DNA of 6,720 nucleotides. It comes from Acidobacteriota bacterium. Its GTDB lineage: Bacteria; Acidobacteriota; Vicinamibacteria; Vicinamibacterales; 2-12-FULL-66-21. Below are positions 1 to 6,462 of this stretch, in pieces; position 1 is the first letter of the stretch; every line of letters starts with the position of its first letter. The notes under the pieces were generated by a model. It was given only the letters and a program-made list of their open reading frames with translations. It was not told where the DNA came from and searched no databases. A program made the position numbers and the translations under genes. The stretch covers positions 1 to 6,720 of the forward strand of contig JABFWM010000616.1 in NCBI GenBank assembly GCA_013362195.1, in the 5' to 3' direction.

Positions 1-1337
1 AGAAGTTCGCGAATGCGCGCCGCGTGCGAGGTCCCGCGCTCATCGAATCGTCCGACTTCACCGGCCGTACGGTGCTGACCGGCCTGCCCGCCGGCCAACG
101 CGTCTTCTATCGCGTCCTCTTCCAGGACCTGGGCGATCTCCAGACGTGGAGCGAACCAGTCGGCGGACGCTTCGGCACGCCGCCGGACACGCCGCGCGAC
201 GTCACGATCGCGTGGTCAGCCGATACCGTCGGCCAGGGCTGGGGGATCAACCCGGAGTGGGGCGGCCTTCGCCTCTACGAGACGATGCGGCGCACCGAGC
301 CGGACGTGTTCATCAACGCCGGCGACACCATCTACGCCGACCAGCCGCTCGAGGCGCAGGTGACGCTGGACGACGGCACTCTGTGGAAGAACGTGGTGAC
401 GCCGGCAAAGTCGAAGGTCGCGCAAACCGTCGACGACTTCCGCGGCTGCTACCAGTACAACCTTGGCGACGCCAACATGCGGCGCTTTCTCGCCGAGGTG
501 CCGCAGATCGTGATGTGGGACGACCACGAAGTGCGCGACAACTGGTTCTGGGAGCGCCGCCAGGACGCCGACGCGCGGTACGAGGTGAAATCGGTCGCGC
601 TGCTCGCGGCGCGCGCGCGCCAGGCCTTCGTCGAGTACAACCCGCTGCCGATCGTCGGCGACGATCCCGAACGCATCTATCGGTCGATTCCGATGGGCCC
701 GCTCGCCGACGTCTTCGCGCTCGACATGCGGACGCACAAGGGCGCGAACAGTCCGAATCGCCAGCCGTCGCTGGATCCCGCGTCGGCGATCCTGGGGCCC
801 GCGCAGCTGCAGTGGCTGAAGGACGGCCTCGCGAACAGCCGCGCGACCTGGAAGATCGTGGCCGCGGATCTGCCGCTCGGCCTGATCGTGCGCGACGGGC
901 AGACCGATTACGAGGCGGTGGCGAACGGCGATCCCGGCGCGCCGCTCGGCCGCGAGATCGAAATCGCCGACCTCGTGCGCGATCTGCAGCGCCGCCGCGT
1001 CAAGAACGTCGTGTGGATCACCGCCGACGTGCACTACTGCGCCGCGCACCACTACGACCCGTCGCGCGCGAAGTTCACCGGGTTCGATCCGTTCTGGGAG
1101 TTCGTCGCGGGTCCGCTGAACGCGGGCACGTTCGGGCCCGGAACGCTCGACGCGACGTTCGGCCCCGAAGTGAAGTTCACCGGCATTCCGGCCGGCATGA
1201 AGGCCAACCGCCCGCCGAGCGATGGGTATCAGTTCTTCGGCACGCTGCGCGTGGACGCCCGGACGAAAGCGCTGACGGCGCGGCTGTACAACGTCGCCGG
1301 CGACGTGCTCTACTCCGTCGAACTTCCTCCCGCGTAG
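1..1337 (+). CDS. PhoD-family alkaline phosphatase/phosphodiesterase, 5'-truncated
   Basis: This is a metal-dependent phosphomonoesterase/phosphodiesterase of the PhoD family. Family members are exported and release phosphate from organic esters; the export signal would lie outside the window. The reading frame is open from the first complete codon at base 3, so the start is missing and about 444 residues are visible. The first ~55 residues resemble the end of the PhoD N-terminal beta-sandwich domain (LPAGQRVFYRV). The metallophosphatase domain follows, with the metal-binding blocks GDTIYAD (D at bases 324-326), WDDHEVRDNW (bases 516-545) and ADVHY (bases 1023-1037). LDMRTHKG and LQWLKDGLANSRATWK are also typical of the family. 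Full-length relatives are usually about 500-550 residues, so roughly 80-100 residues are probably absent. The stop is TAG at 1335. The next gene converges on it with a 28-bp gap, so this is the last gene of its transcript. Family assignment is secure; the substrate is unknown. Confidence 0.93.
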   Translation, partial: KFANARRVRGPALIESSDFTGRTVLTGLPAGQRVFYRVLFQDLGDLQTWSEPVGGRFGTPPDTPRDVTIAWSADTVGQGWGINPEWGGLRLYETMRRTEPDVFINAGDTIYADQPLEAQVTLDDGTLWKNVVTPAKSKVAQTVDDFRGCYQYNLGDANMRRFLAEVPQIVMWDDHEVRDNWFWERRQDADARYEVKSVALLAARARQAFVEYNPLPIVGDDPERIYRSIPMGPLADVFALDMRTHKGANSPNRQPSLDPASAILGPAQLQWLKDGLANSRATWKIVAADLPLGLIVRDGQTDYEAVANGDPGAPLGREIEIADLVRDLQRRRVKNVVWITADVHYCAAHHYDPSRAKFTGFDPFWEFVAGPLNAGTFGPGTLDATFGPEVKFTGIPAGMKANRPPSDGYQFFGTLRVDARTKALTARLYNVAGDVLYSVELPPA

Positions 1338-1343
1338 CGCGGG
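1329..1343. terminator. GC hairpin at the convergent gene ends, possible terminator
   Basis: CCCGCG (1329-1334) and CGCGGG (1338-1343) form a perfect 6-bp stem around the three bases TAG, which are the phosphatase stop codon. It lies at the junction of two converging genes whose stops are 28 bp apart, so it could limit transcription from both sides. No T-tract follows on either strand, so it is not a classical intrinsic terminator. In DNA this GC-rich, a stem of this size can arise by chance. Confidence 0.25.
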
Positions 1344-1365
1344 CGCGATTCACCGGTCGGGGGCT

Positions 1366-2382
1366 TCAGGCCGCCCCACGCCAGCGACGCATGCCGGCCG
1401 CGAGCGCGAGGCCAGCGGCCGCGAACGAGACGATCTTCGTCACGTCCGACAGCGCAGCGGTCGTGTAGGCGCTCGACTGCAGCACGCGTCCGCGATGCAG
1501 TCCGTGCGCGCGCCCGTCACGCTGCGGATGCTCGAGGCTGCCCGCGCGCGGCTGCGTGCGATCGTGCGTCTTCTGCTGCTTGAACATCGCGCGTTCCATG
1601 TAGCGGTCGGTCAGCCGCGGCGCGACGCGTCCCATCACGATCTGCGCCTTGCCCATGCCGCCGACGACGACGTCGCGGACGGGCTTTTCGGCGCATTTCA
1701 GGATCGCCTGGGCGACGACTTCCGGCGCGTACACCGGCGGCGGCAATGCCGGCACGCCGTCTTCCATGTAATTGCGGGCGTGCTCGGGGAACGGCGTGTT
1801 GATCGCGGAGGGTTTGACGAGCGTCACCGAGATCGGCAGGCCGTCGTGCTCGAGCTCCATCCGCAGCGCATCGGTGTAGCCGGCGACCGCGTGCTTCGAG
1901 GCCGAGTAGATGCCCTGCAGCGGAACCGCGCGATCCGACACCTCGCTGCCGATGTTGATGATCGCGCCGCCGCGATGCTTCAGGCAGCGCACGGCCGTAC
2001 GGCAGCCGTTCACGACGCCCCAGAAGTTGATGTCGAACAGCCGCCGCTTGTCGGCCATCGGAATGTCGGTGAGCTTGCCGTAAATCGAGAGTCCCGCGTT
2101 GTTGACCCATGTGTCGATGGCGCCGAACTCGCGCAGCGCCGATTCGGCCAGCCGATCCATCGCCCGCTCGTCGGCGACATCGCCGGCCACCGCGATCGCC
2201 CGGCCGCCGTTGTTGCGGATCTCGTCGGTCACCTGGTGGAGGTCGGCGTCGTTGCGCGCGTTCAGCACCACCCGCGCGCCGCGCTTCGCGGCAAGACGCG
2301 CGGTCGCGAGGCCGATGCCGCTCGACGCGCCGGTGATGACAAGGACCTGATCTTCAACTCGTTTCAGTGATGGTTTCGCCAT
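1366..2382 (-). CDS. SDR family NAD(P)-dependent oxidoreductase with C-terminal membrane-helix extension
   Basis: This is a classical short-chain dehydrogenase/reductase that should oxidise or reduce an alcohol/carbonyl pair; the substrate cannot be told. From the ATG at 2382 it has 338 residues. The Rossmann nucleotide-binding motif TGASSGIG is at 17-24, NNAG at 94-97, and the catalytic tetrad is N119, S146, Y159, K163 (YSASK). NAR at 41-43, after the second strand, fits the NADP(H)-preferring pattern; this is an inference. The usual SDR core ends near residue 255. The remaining ~80 residues include a basic, polar stretch (FKQQKTHDRTQPRAG) and an apolar segment at about 317-331 followed by RRWRGAA, suggesting a C-terminal membrane anchor with a positively charged end. 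The frame stays open far upstream, but similarity begins at MAKPSLKR, so that ATG is chosen although no clear Shine-Dalgarno precedes it. The start lies inside the end of another open - strand frame (19-bp overlap), which would fit translational coupling if that frame is real. Confidence 0.93.
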   Translation of the reverse strand: MAKPSLKRVEDQVLVITGASSGIGLATARLAAKRGARVVLNARNDADLHQVTDEIRNNGGRAIAVAGDVADERAMDRLAESALREFGAIDTWVNNAGLSIYGKLTDIPMADKRRLFDINFWGVVNGCRTAVRCLKHRGGAIINIGSEVSDRAVPLQGIYSASKHAVAGYTDALRMELEHDGLPISVTLVKPSAINTPFPEHARNYMEDGVPALPPPVYAPEVVAQAILKCAEKPVRDVVVGGMGKAQIVMGRVAPRLTDRYMERAMFKQQKTHDRTQPRAGSLEHPQRDGRAHGLHRGRVLQSSAYTTAALSDVTKIVSFAAAGLALAAGMRRWRGAA

Positions 2383-2612
2383 GCCGCGGACGCTAGCAAC
2401 ACGCGCGCCGCTTCGGCGCGGTCGAGCACCACCGCGCCACGCGCGCGTGCCGCCCAGCTCAGCGTCGGGCCGTCGAGTGCCGTCGCTTCGAACGTGCCGA
2501 TGAGGACGCGCGACCGCGGCCATAACGGCGCCGGGTGAATGGCCGCCGTCCCGTTCGAAAACCGTGCGATGACCGGAGCATCTGTCCGAAGAGGCTGCAG
2601 GCGCTTCGAGCG
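2364..2612 (-). other. Unassigned protein-like open frame upstream of the SDR gene, no canonical start
   Basis: A - strand frame runs open from just after a TGA (2615-2613) to a TGA at 2366-2364, giving 82 sense codons. It differs from the SDR frame and overlaps the SDR start by 19 bp. Its translation reads like real protein, not an arginine-rich shadow: it contains DAPVIARFSNGTAAIHP, LIGTFEATALDGPTLSW and AVVLDRAEAARVLLASAAW. Third positions are G or C in most codons, especially in the half nearest the SDR. No ATG, GTG or TTG occurs near its beginning; only CTG, ATC and ATT are available. I do not recognise the family. It could be the C-terminal end of a frameshifted or decayed gene, a small gene with a rare start, or a chance open frame in GC-rich DNA. 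The overlap with the downstream start is what an operon partner would show. Confidence 0.3.
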
Positions 2613-2770
2613 TCAGGCCCCGGCATCGCTGGCTCTGCCAGCCGCGCAGTGTCCTCGTGACCGAGGCACCACGGTCGCGAACGCGCGGACGAGCGCGCGT
2701 TCCGCTCGCGCGCGGCGACTGCCCGCGCGAACCAGGCCGTACGATCCGCGGACCATATAATTCTGCCCCT
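2383..2770. other. Divergent intergenic region between the SDR and metalloprotease genes
   Basis: These 388 bp separate two divergently transcribed genes. The part nearest the SDR (up to 2612) holds the unassigned - strand frame. The part from about 2613 to 2750 has short open frames on both strands, but their translations are rich in Arg, Ala and Ser and I recognise nothing in them. The only A/T-rich patch is ATATAATTC at 2755-2763, next to the metalloprotease start. No structured RNA, repeat array or operator could be supported. Confidence 0.55.
2756..2761 (+). promoter_or_regulatory. TATAAT -10 box, near-leaderless promoter of the metalloprotease gene
   Basis: A perfect match to the bacterial -10 consensus ends 9 bp before the ATG at 2771. 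With usual spacing, transcription would begin near 2768, leaving a leader of about 3 bases. No Shine-Dalgarno-like sequence precedes the ATG, which agrees with leaderless translation. No recognisable -35 hexamer is present at the expected place (2733-2738 reads CAGGCC). The box stands out because the surrounding 380 bp are very GC-rich. Confidence 0.55.
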
Positions 2771-5311
2771 ATGACCATGTTGCGACGCGCATTCGTGATC
2801 CTGTTCGCGCTCTCGGCGTCCGTCACCTTCGCCCAGGACAAGCCCAAGGACGACAAGCCGCAGCCGGACAAGCTGCCGTCCATCGCCGACAAGGTGAAGG
2901 GCCTGCAGAAGATTGACGGCTTCGTGCCGCTGTACTGGCAGGCCTCCACCGGCAAGCTGTTCATGGAGATCGGACGCTGGAAACAGGAGATGCTCTATCA
3001 GGTGTCGCTGCCCGCCGGCCTCGGATCCAATCCTGTCGGCCTGGATCGCGGACAGCTCGGCGACTCCAGCGTCGTCACCTTCGAGCGGATCGGTCAGAAG
3101 GTGCTGCTGCAACAGCCGAACTATCACTATCGTGCGATCACCAGCAACGTCGCCGAGCGGCGCGCCGTCGAGGATTCGTTCGCACGATCGGTGCTGTGGG
3201 GGTTCAAGGTCGACGCCGAGGACGGCGGCCGCGTGCTGGTCGACGCGACCGCGTTCTTCATGCGCGATGCCCACGGCGTCGTCGACACGCTGCGACGGAC
3301 CAGGCAGGGGCGCTACAAGCTCGATGACAGCCGCAGCGCGCCGTATCTGGAGCGCACGAAGGGGTTCCCGAAGAACACCGAGGTCGAAGCGCTGCTGACC
3401 TTCACCACCGACGAGGACCCGGGCCGCTACATCCGCCAGACGACGCCGACGCCGACGGCGATCACGCTGCGCGAGCACCACTCGTTCGTGGAGCTGCCCG
3501 ATCCCGGCTACAAGCCACGCACGCTCGATCCGCGCGCGCCGTCGTTCGGGATCGAGTTCTACGATTATGCGTCCCCGATCGACGAGCCCATTGAAAAGCG
3601 CTGGATCGCCCGGCACCGCCTGGAGAAGAAGGACCCATCGGCGGCCGTCTCCGAACCGGTGAAACCAATCGTCTATTACGTCGACAGCGGCGCCCCCGAG
3701 CCGATTCGCAGCGCGCTCGTCGAGGGCGCGTCGTGGTGGAACCAGGCGTTCGAAGCGGCGGGGTTCCGCAACGCCTTTCAGGTGAAGGTCCTGCCTGACG
3801 ATGCCGACCCGATGGACGTGCGCTACAACATGATCAACTGGGTGCATCGCGCGACGCGCGGCTGGTCGTACGGCGGCAGCATCACCGATCCGCGCACCGG
3901 CGAGATCATCAAGGGGAACGTCACGCTCGGGTCGCTGCGGGTACGGCAGGACTTCGCGATCGGCGCCGGCCTCATCCCGCAGTACGTGCGTGGCGAGGGA
4001 GACGATCCGAGGATGTGCCTGGCGGATATGTCTCCGGACGTCGCGTATCTCGCGCCATTCGATCCGTCGACGGACGTGACCGCGACGTCGCTGGCGCGGA
4101 TCCGCCAGCTCGCGGCCCACGAGACCGGTCACACGCTCGGCTTCGCGCACAACTTCGCGGCGAGCACCTACGGCCGGGCCTCGGTGATGGATTACCCGGC
4201 GCCGTGGGTCGACATCAAGGATGGCAGGCTCGATCTCTCGCACGCGTATGCCACCGGGATCGGCGAGTTCGACACGTTCGCCGTGCGATACGCCTATTCA
4301 CAGTTCCCCTCCGGCAGCAACGAAGCGGAGACGCTCGAACGCATCCTGCGCGACGCCGTCGCGCGCGGATTGCTCTACATCACCGATGCCGACGCGCGGC
4401 CGATCAGCGCCGCGCACCCGCTGGCCAGCCTGTGGGACAGCGGCAGCGATCCGGTCGCGACGCTGAAGCACGAGATGGAGGTGCGCCGCATCGGCCTGTC
4501 GCAGTTCGGCCTCGGCACGATTCCGGTCGGCACGCCGTTGTCGGAGCTCGAACTGAAGCTGCTGCCGCTGTACCTTCATCACCGCTATCAGACCGTGGCC
4601 GCGGCGAAGTCGGTCGGCGGGGTGAACTTCACCTACGCCGTGCGCACGTCCGATGGACCGAATCCGACGGTGGTCGCGGACGTCGTGCCCGCCGCGCAAC
4701 AGCGGGCGGCGCTCACGGCCGTGCTCGACACGATGTCGGTGGACGCGCTGCGGATTCCCGAACGGATCCTCGCGCTGATCCCGCCGGCGGCGTTCGGCTA
4801 CGGCAGCGGCACCGCGGAGCCCTTCGACAAGCGGACGGGGACGACGTTCGATCCGGTCGGGGCGGCGACGATTGCCGCAGACATCCCGATCACCGCTCTC
4901 CTCAACCCGCAGCGCGCCGCGCGGGTCGACGAACACGGCGCGCGCAATCCGCGGAACCCGAGCTTCAGCGACGTGGTTTCGGCGCTGGTGACGCAGACCT
5001 GGATGGCGCCGCCGCCGGCGGACGGCTACGGCGCGGCCATTCAGCGCGCCGTCCAGAGCCTGGTCGTCACGCGGCTGATGGATCTCGCGGCCAATGCCGA
5101 GGCGACGCCGCAGGTCCGCGCCGAGGCTACGCAGGGGCTGCGCGACATCGCCGCGTTTACCCGGACGTCGCCGTCGGCCCGCGGCGCCCACTTCGTCGCC
5201 ACGCGCGAAGACATCGACCGGTTTTTGAAGCGGCCCGCGGATTCGTTCAAGAAGACCGAGCCGCTGCCGACGCCGGCAGGCGAACCAATCGGATCCCGCG
5301 GCGGGCGCTGA
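2771..5311 (+). CDS. Secreted zinc-dependent metalloprotease, DUF5117/Met-zincin (DUF4953) family
   Basis: This is a large exported zinc peptidase of a family common in Acidobacteriota, Bacteroidota and related phyla; substrates are unknown. From the ATG at 2771 it has 846 residues. Residues 1-21 form a signal peptide (RR, apolar core AFVILFALSASV, then TFA before Q22), followed by a Lys/Asp/Pro-rich linker. The region from about 60 to 280 resembles DUF5117. The segment near 300-385 carries family-typical stretches (YYVDSGAPEPIRSALVEGA, GSITDPRTGEIIKGNV). The metzincin zinc site HETGHTLGFAH spans 450-460: H450, H454 and H460 are zinc ligands and E451 is the catalytic base. SVMDYP with M473 supplies the Met-turn. 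The C-terminal half corresponds to the rest of the Met-zincin domain. No lipobox Cys follows the signal peptide, so a soluble periplasmic or secreted enzyme is likely. A second in-frame ATG at 2777 is an alternative start. The frame is intact and all catalytic residues are present. Confidence 0.94.
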   Translation: MTMLRRAFVILFALSASVTFAQDKPKDDKPQPDKLPSIADKVKGLQKIDGFVPLYWQASTGKLFMEIGRWKQEMLYQVSLPAGLGSNPVGLDRGQLGDSSVVTFERIGQKVLLQQPNYHYRAITSNVAERRAVEDSFARSVLWGFKVDAEDGGRVLVDATAFFMRDAHGVVDTLRRTRQGRYKLDDSRSAPYLERTKGFPKNTEVEALLTFTTDEDPGRYIRQTTPTPTAITLREHHSFVELPDPGYKPRTLDPRAPSFGIEFYDYASPIDEPIEKRWIARHRLEKKDPSAAVSEPVKPIVYYVDSGAPEPIRSALVEGASWWNQAFEAAGFRNAFQVKVLPDDADPMDVRYNMINWVHRATRGWSYGGSITDPRTGEIIKGNVTLGSLRVRQDFAIGAGLIPQYVRGEGDDPRMCLADMSPDVAYLAPFDPSTDVTATSLARIRQLAAHETGHTLGFAHNFAASTYGRASVMDYPAPWVDIKDGRLDLSHAYATGIGEFDTFAVRYAYSQFPSGSNEAETLERILRDAVARGLLYITDADARPISAAHPLASLWDSGSDPVATLKHEMEVRRIGLSQFGLGTIPVGTPLSELELKLLPLYLHHRYQTVAAAKSVGGVNFTYAVRTSDGPNPTVVADVVPAAQQRAALTAVLDTMSVDALRIPERILALIPPAAFGYGSGTAEPFDKRTGTTFDPVGAATIAADIPITALLNPQRAARVDEHGARNPRNPSFSDVVSALVTQTWMAPPPADGYGAAIQRAVQSLVVTRLMDLAANAEATPQVRAEATQGLRDIAAFTRTSPSARGAHFVATREDIDRFLKRPADSFKKTEPLPTPAGEPIGSRGGR

Positions 5312-5349
5312 CGGGTCCACTCGAAGCGTCGAATGTTCGAACAGGATGC

Positions 5350-5357
5350 GGAAGGAG
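5350..5357 (+). promoter_or_regulatory. Strong Shine-Dalgarno sequence that sets a TTG start
   Basis: GGAAGGAG contains the consensus core AAGGAG (5352-5357) and sits 5 bases before the in-frame TTG at 5363. The competing upstream ATG at 5333 has only weak purine content before it (AAGCGTCGA). This decides the start of the dehydratase gene in favour of TTG. Confidence 0.7.
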
Positions 5358-5362
5358 CGCGT

Positions 5363-6307
5363 TTGGGATATGTATCGCTGACAGACATCGAGGCCGCGCG
5401 GGAGCGCATCCGTACGGTCGCGCGCGTCACGCCCCTCATCGACGTGAGCGCGGCGGCGGGGCGATCCCTGTGGTTGAAGTGCGAGAGCCTGCAGCCGGGC
5501 GGCGCGTTCAAGATCCGTGGCGCCTACAACATGGTCGCGCAGCTCCCGGACGCGGATCGCGCACGCGGCGTCATCACCTACTCGTCTGGCAATCACGGCC
5601 AGGCGGTCGCGCTCGCCGCGCGTGTCCTCGGTGCGCCCTCGGTGGTCGTCATGCCGACCACGGCGCCGGTGATCAAAGTCGAGGGCGCGCGGGCATTCGG
5701 CGCGGAAGTGATCTTCGAGGGCACGCTGACGGTCCACCGCCGCGTACGGGCCGAAGCCGAGGCGGCCGCGCGCGGCCTGACCATGGTGCCGCCGTTCGAT
5801 CATGAATGGATCATCGCGGGACAGGGCACGCTCGGCCTGGAGCTGATCGAGCAGCTGCCCGAGATGGCGACGGTGCTGGTGCCGATCGGCGGCGGCGGCC
5901 TGATCTCCGGCGTCGCCGCGGCGATCAAGCAGTCGAAGCCGTCCGTGCTGATCGTCGGCGTCGAGCCCGCGGGCGCCGCCAAGATGAAGGCGTCGATCGA
6001 CGCCGGATCGATCCAGACGCTCCCCTCGCCGAGCAGCATCGCCGATGGACTGATGGCGGTCCGGCCCGGCGACCTGAACTTCGCCCACGTGCGAAAATTC
6101 GTCGATCGTCTCGTGACGGTCGACGACGAGCGGATCGCCAGCGCCGTGGCGTGGCTGTTCGCGAAGGCGAAGATCGTCGCGGAGCCGAGCGGTGCGACAT
6201 CGGTCGCGGCCGCGCTCGCCGCGGAGCCGCCCTTCCCCGGCCCCGCGGTCGCGATCGTGAGCGGCGGAAACCTCTCGGCCGAGGACCTCCTGAAGTATGC
6301 GCATTGA
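5363..6307 (+). CDS. PLP-dependent threonine/serine dehydratase-like protein (fold type II), no ACT domain
   Basis: This is a fold-type II PLP enzyme, most likely a threonine ammonia-lyase converting threonine to 2-oxobutanoate and ammonia, or serine to pyruvate. The TTG start with its strong ribosome site gives 314 residues; the ATG at 5333 would add ten (MFEQDAEGAR) that look unlike the family, whose members usually begin close to LTDIEAARERI. The PLP-binding lysine is K50 in GGAFKIRGAYN. The substrate loop SSGNHGQ is at 74-80, the phosphate-binding glycine loop GGGG at 176-179, and SGGN at 300-303. The protein ends there, without the C-terminal ACT regulatory domain of biosynthetic IlvA, so isoleucine feedback control is not expected. 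Length and layout match the short catabolic threonine dehydratases and serine racemases, which sequence reading alone cannot separate. It lies 51 bp after the metalloprotease, on the same strand, and may be co-transcribed with it. It is expected to be cytosolic. Confidence 0.92.
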   Translation: MGYVSLTDIEAARERIRTVARVTPLIDVSAAAGRSLWLKCESLQPGGAFKIRGAYNMVAQLPDADRARGVITYSSGNHGQAVALAARVLGAPSVVVMPTTAPVIKVEGARAFGAEVIFEGTLTVHRRVRAEAEAAARGLTMVPPFDHEWIIAGQGTLGLELIEQLPEMATVLVPIGGGGLISGVAAAIKQSKPSVLIVGVEPAGAAKMKASIDAGSIQTLPSPSSIADGLMAVRPGDLNFAHVRKFVDRLVTVDDERIASAVAWLFAKAKIVAEPSGATSVAAALAAEPPFPGPAVAIVSGGNLSAEDLLKYAH

Positions 6308-6462
6308 CGGCAGGTGCTTGCGTTGACAGCGGGCGGTCTCTCCGAAGCGGAACTCGCGTCGTGGATCCGGTCTCACACCGGGAAGCGGAAGCCGCCTTCA
6401 CCCCGGCGTGTCTGAAGAGCGGTCCTCCGTGTCATTTGTCATGACTGACCTATCGCGCCCGT

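Noticed and set aside
146..1468. 440-residue + strand frame inside the phosphatase gene
   Set aside because: Arg-rich translation in another frame of the PhoD coding sequence, whose metal-binding motifs are all in the chosen frame.
2383..2964. Upstream extension of the SDR frame beyond MAKPSLKR
   Set aside because: The extra residues are Arg/Ser/Gly-rich, show no SDR similarity and run antisense into the protease start. The Rossmann motif sits at the usual distance from the chosen ATG.
3438..3460. ACGCCGACG repetition as a microsatellite
   Set aside because: Only a few units, in frame inside the protease (TTPTPTA); ordinary coding sequence.
2459..4243. Long open frame on the - strand (594 residues) opposite the metalloprotease
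   Set aside because: Rich in Arg, His and Asp with no recognisable motif, and antisense to an intact protease with signal peptide, zinc site and Met-turn. This is the usual shadow of a GC-rich gene.
4015..5805. 596-residue + strand frame overlapping the protease and dehydratase
   Set aside because: Out of frame with both real genes, Arg-rich, with no motifs; a +1/+2 shadow.
4298..6376. Long open frame on the - strand (692 residues) opposite the protease end and the dehydratase
   Set aside because: It spans two well-supported + strand genes and their gap, with Arg/Gly-rich composition typical of an antisense shadow.
6366..6382. Small hairpin CCGGT-CTCAC-ACCGG between the dehydratase and VOC genes as a terminator
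   Set aside because: Only a 5-bp stem with no T-tract; too weak to call.
6431..6449. Repeated GTCAT/ATGAC units (GTCATTTGTCATGACTGAC) as an operator
   Set aside because: Short and located between converging gene ends, where no promoter is expected; likely chance.
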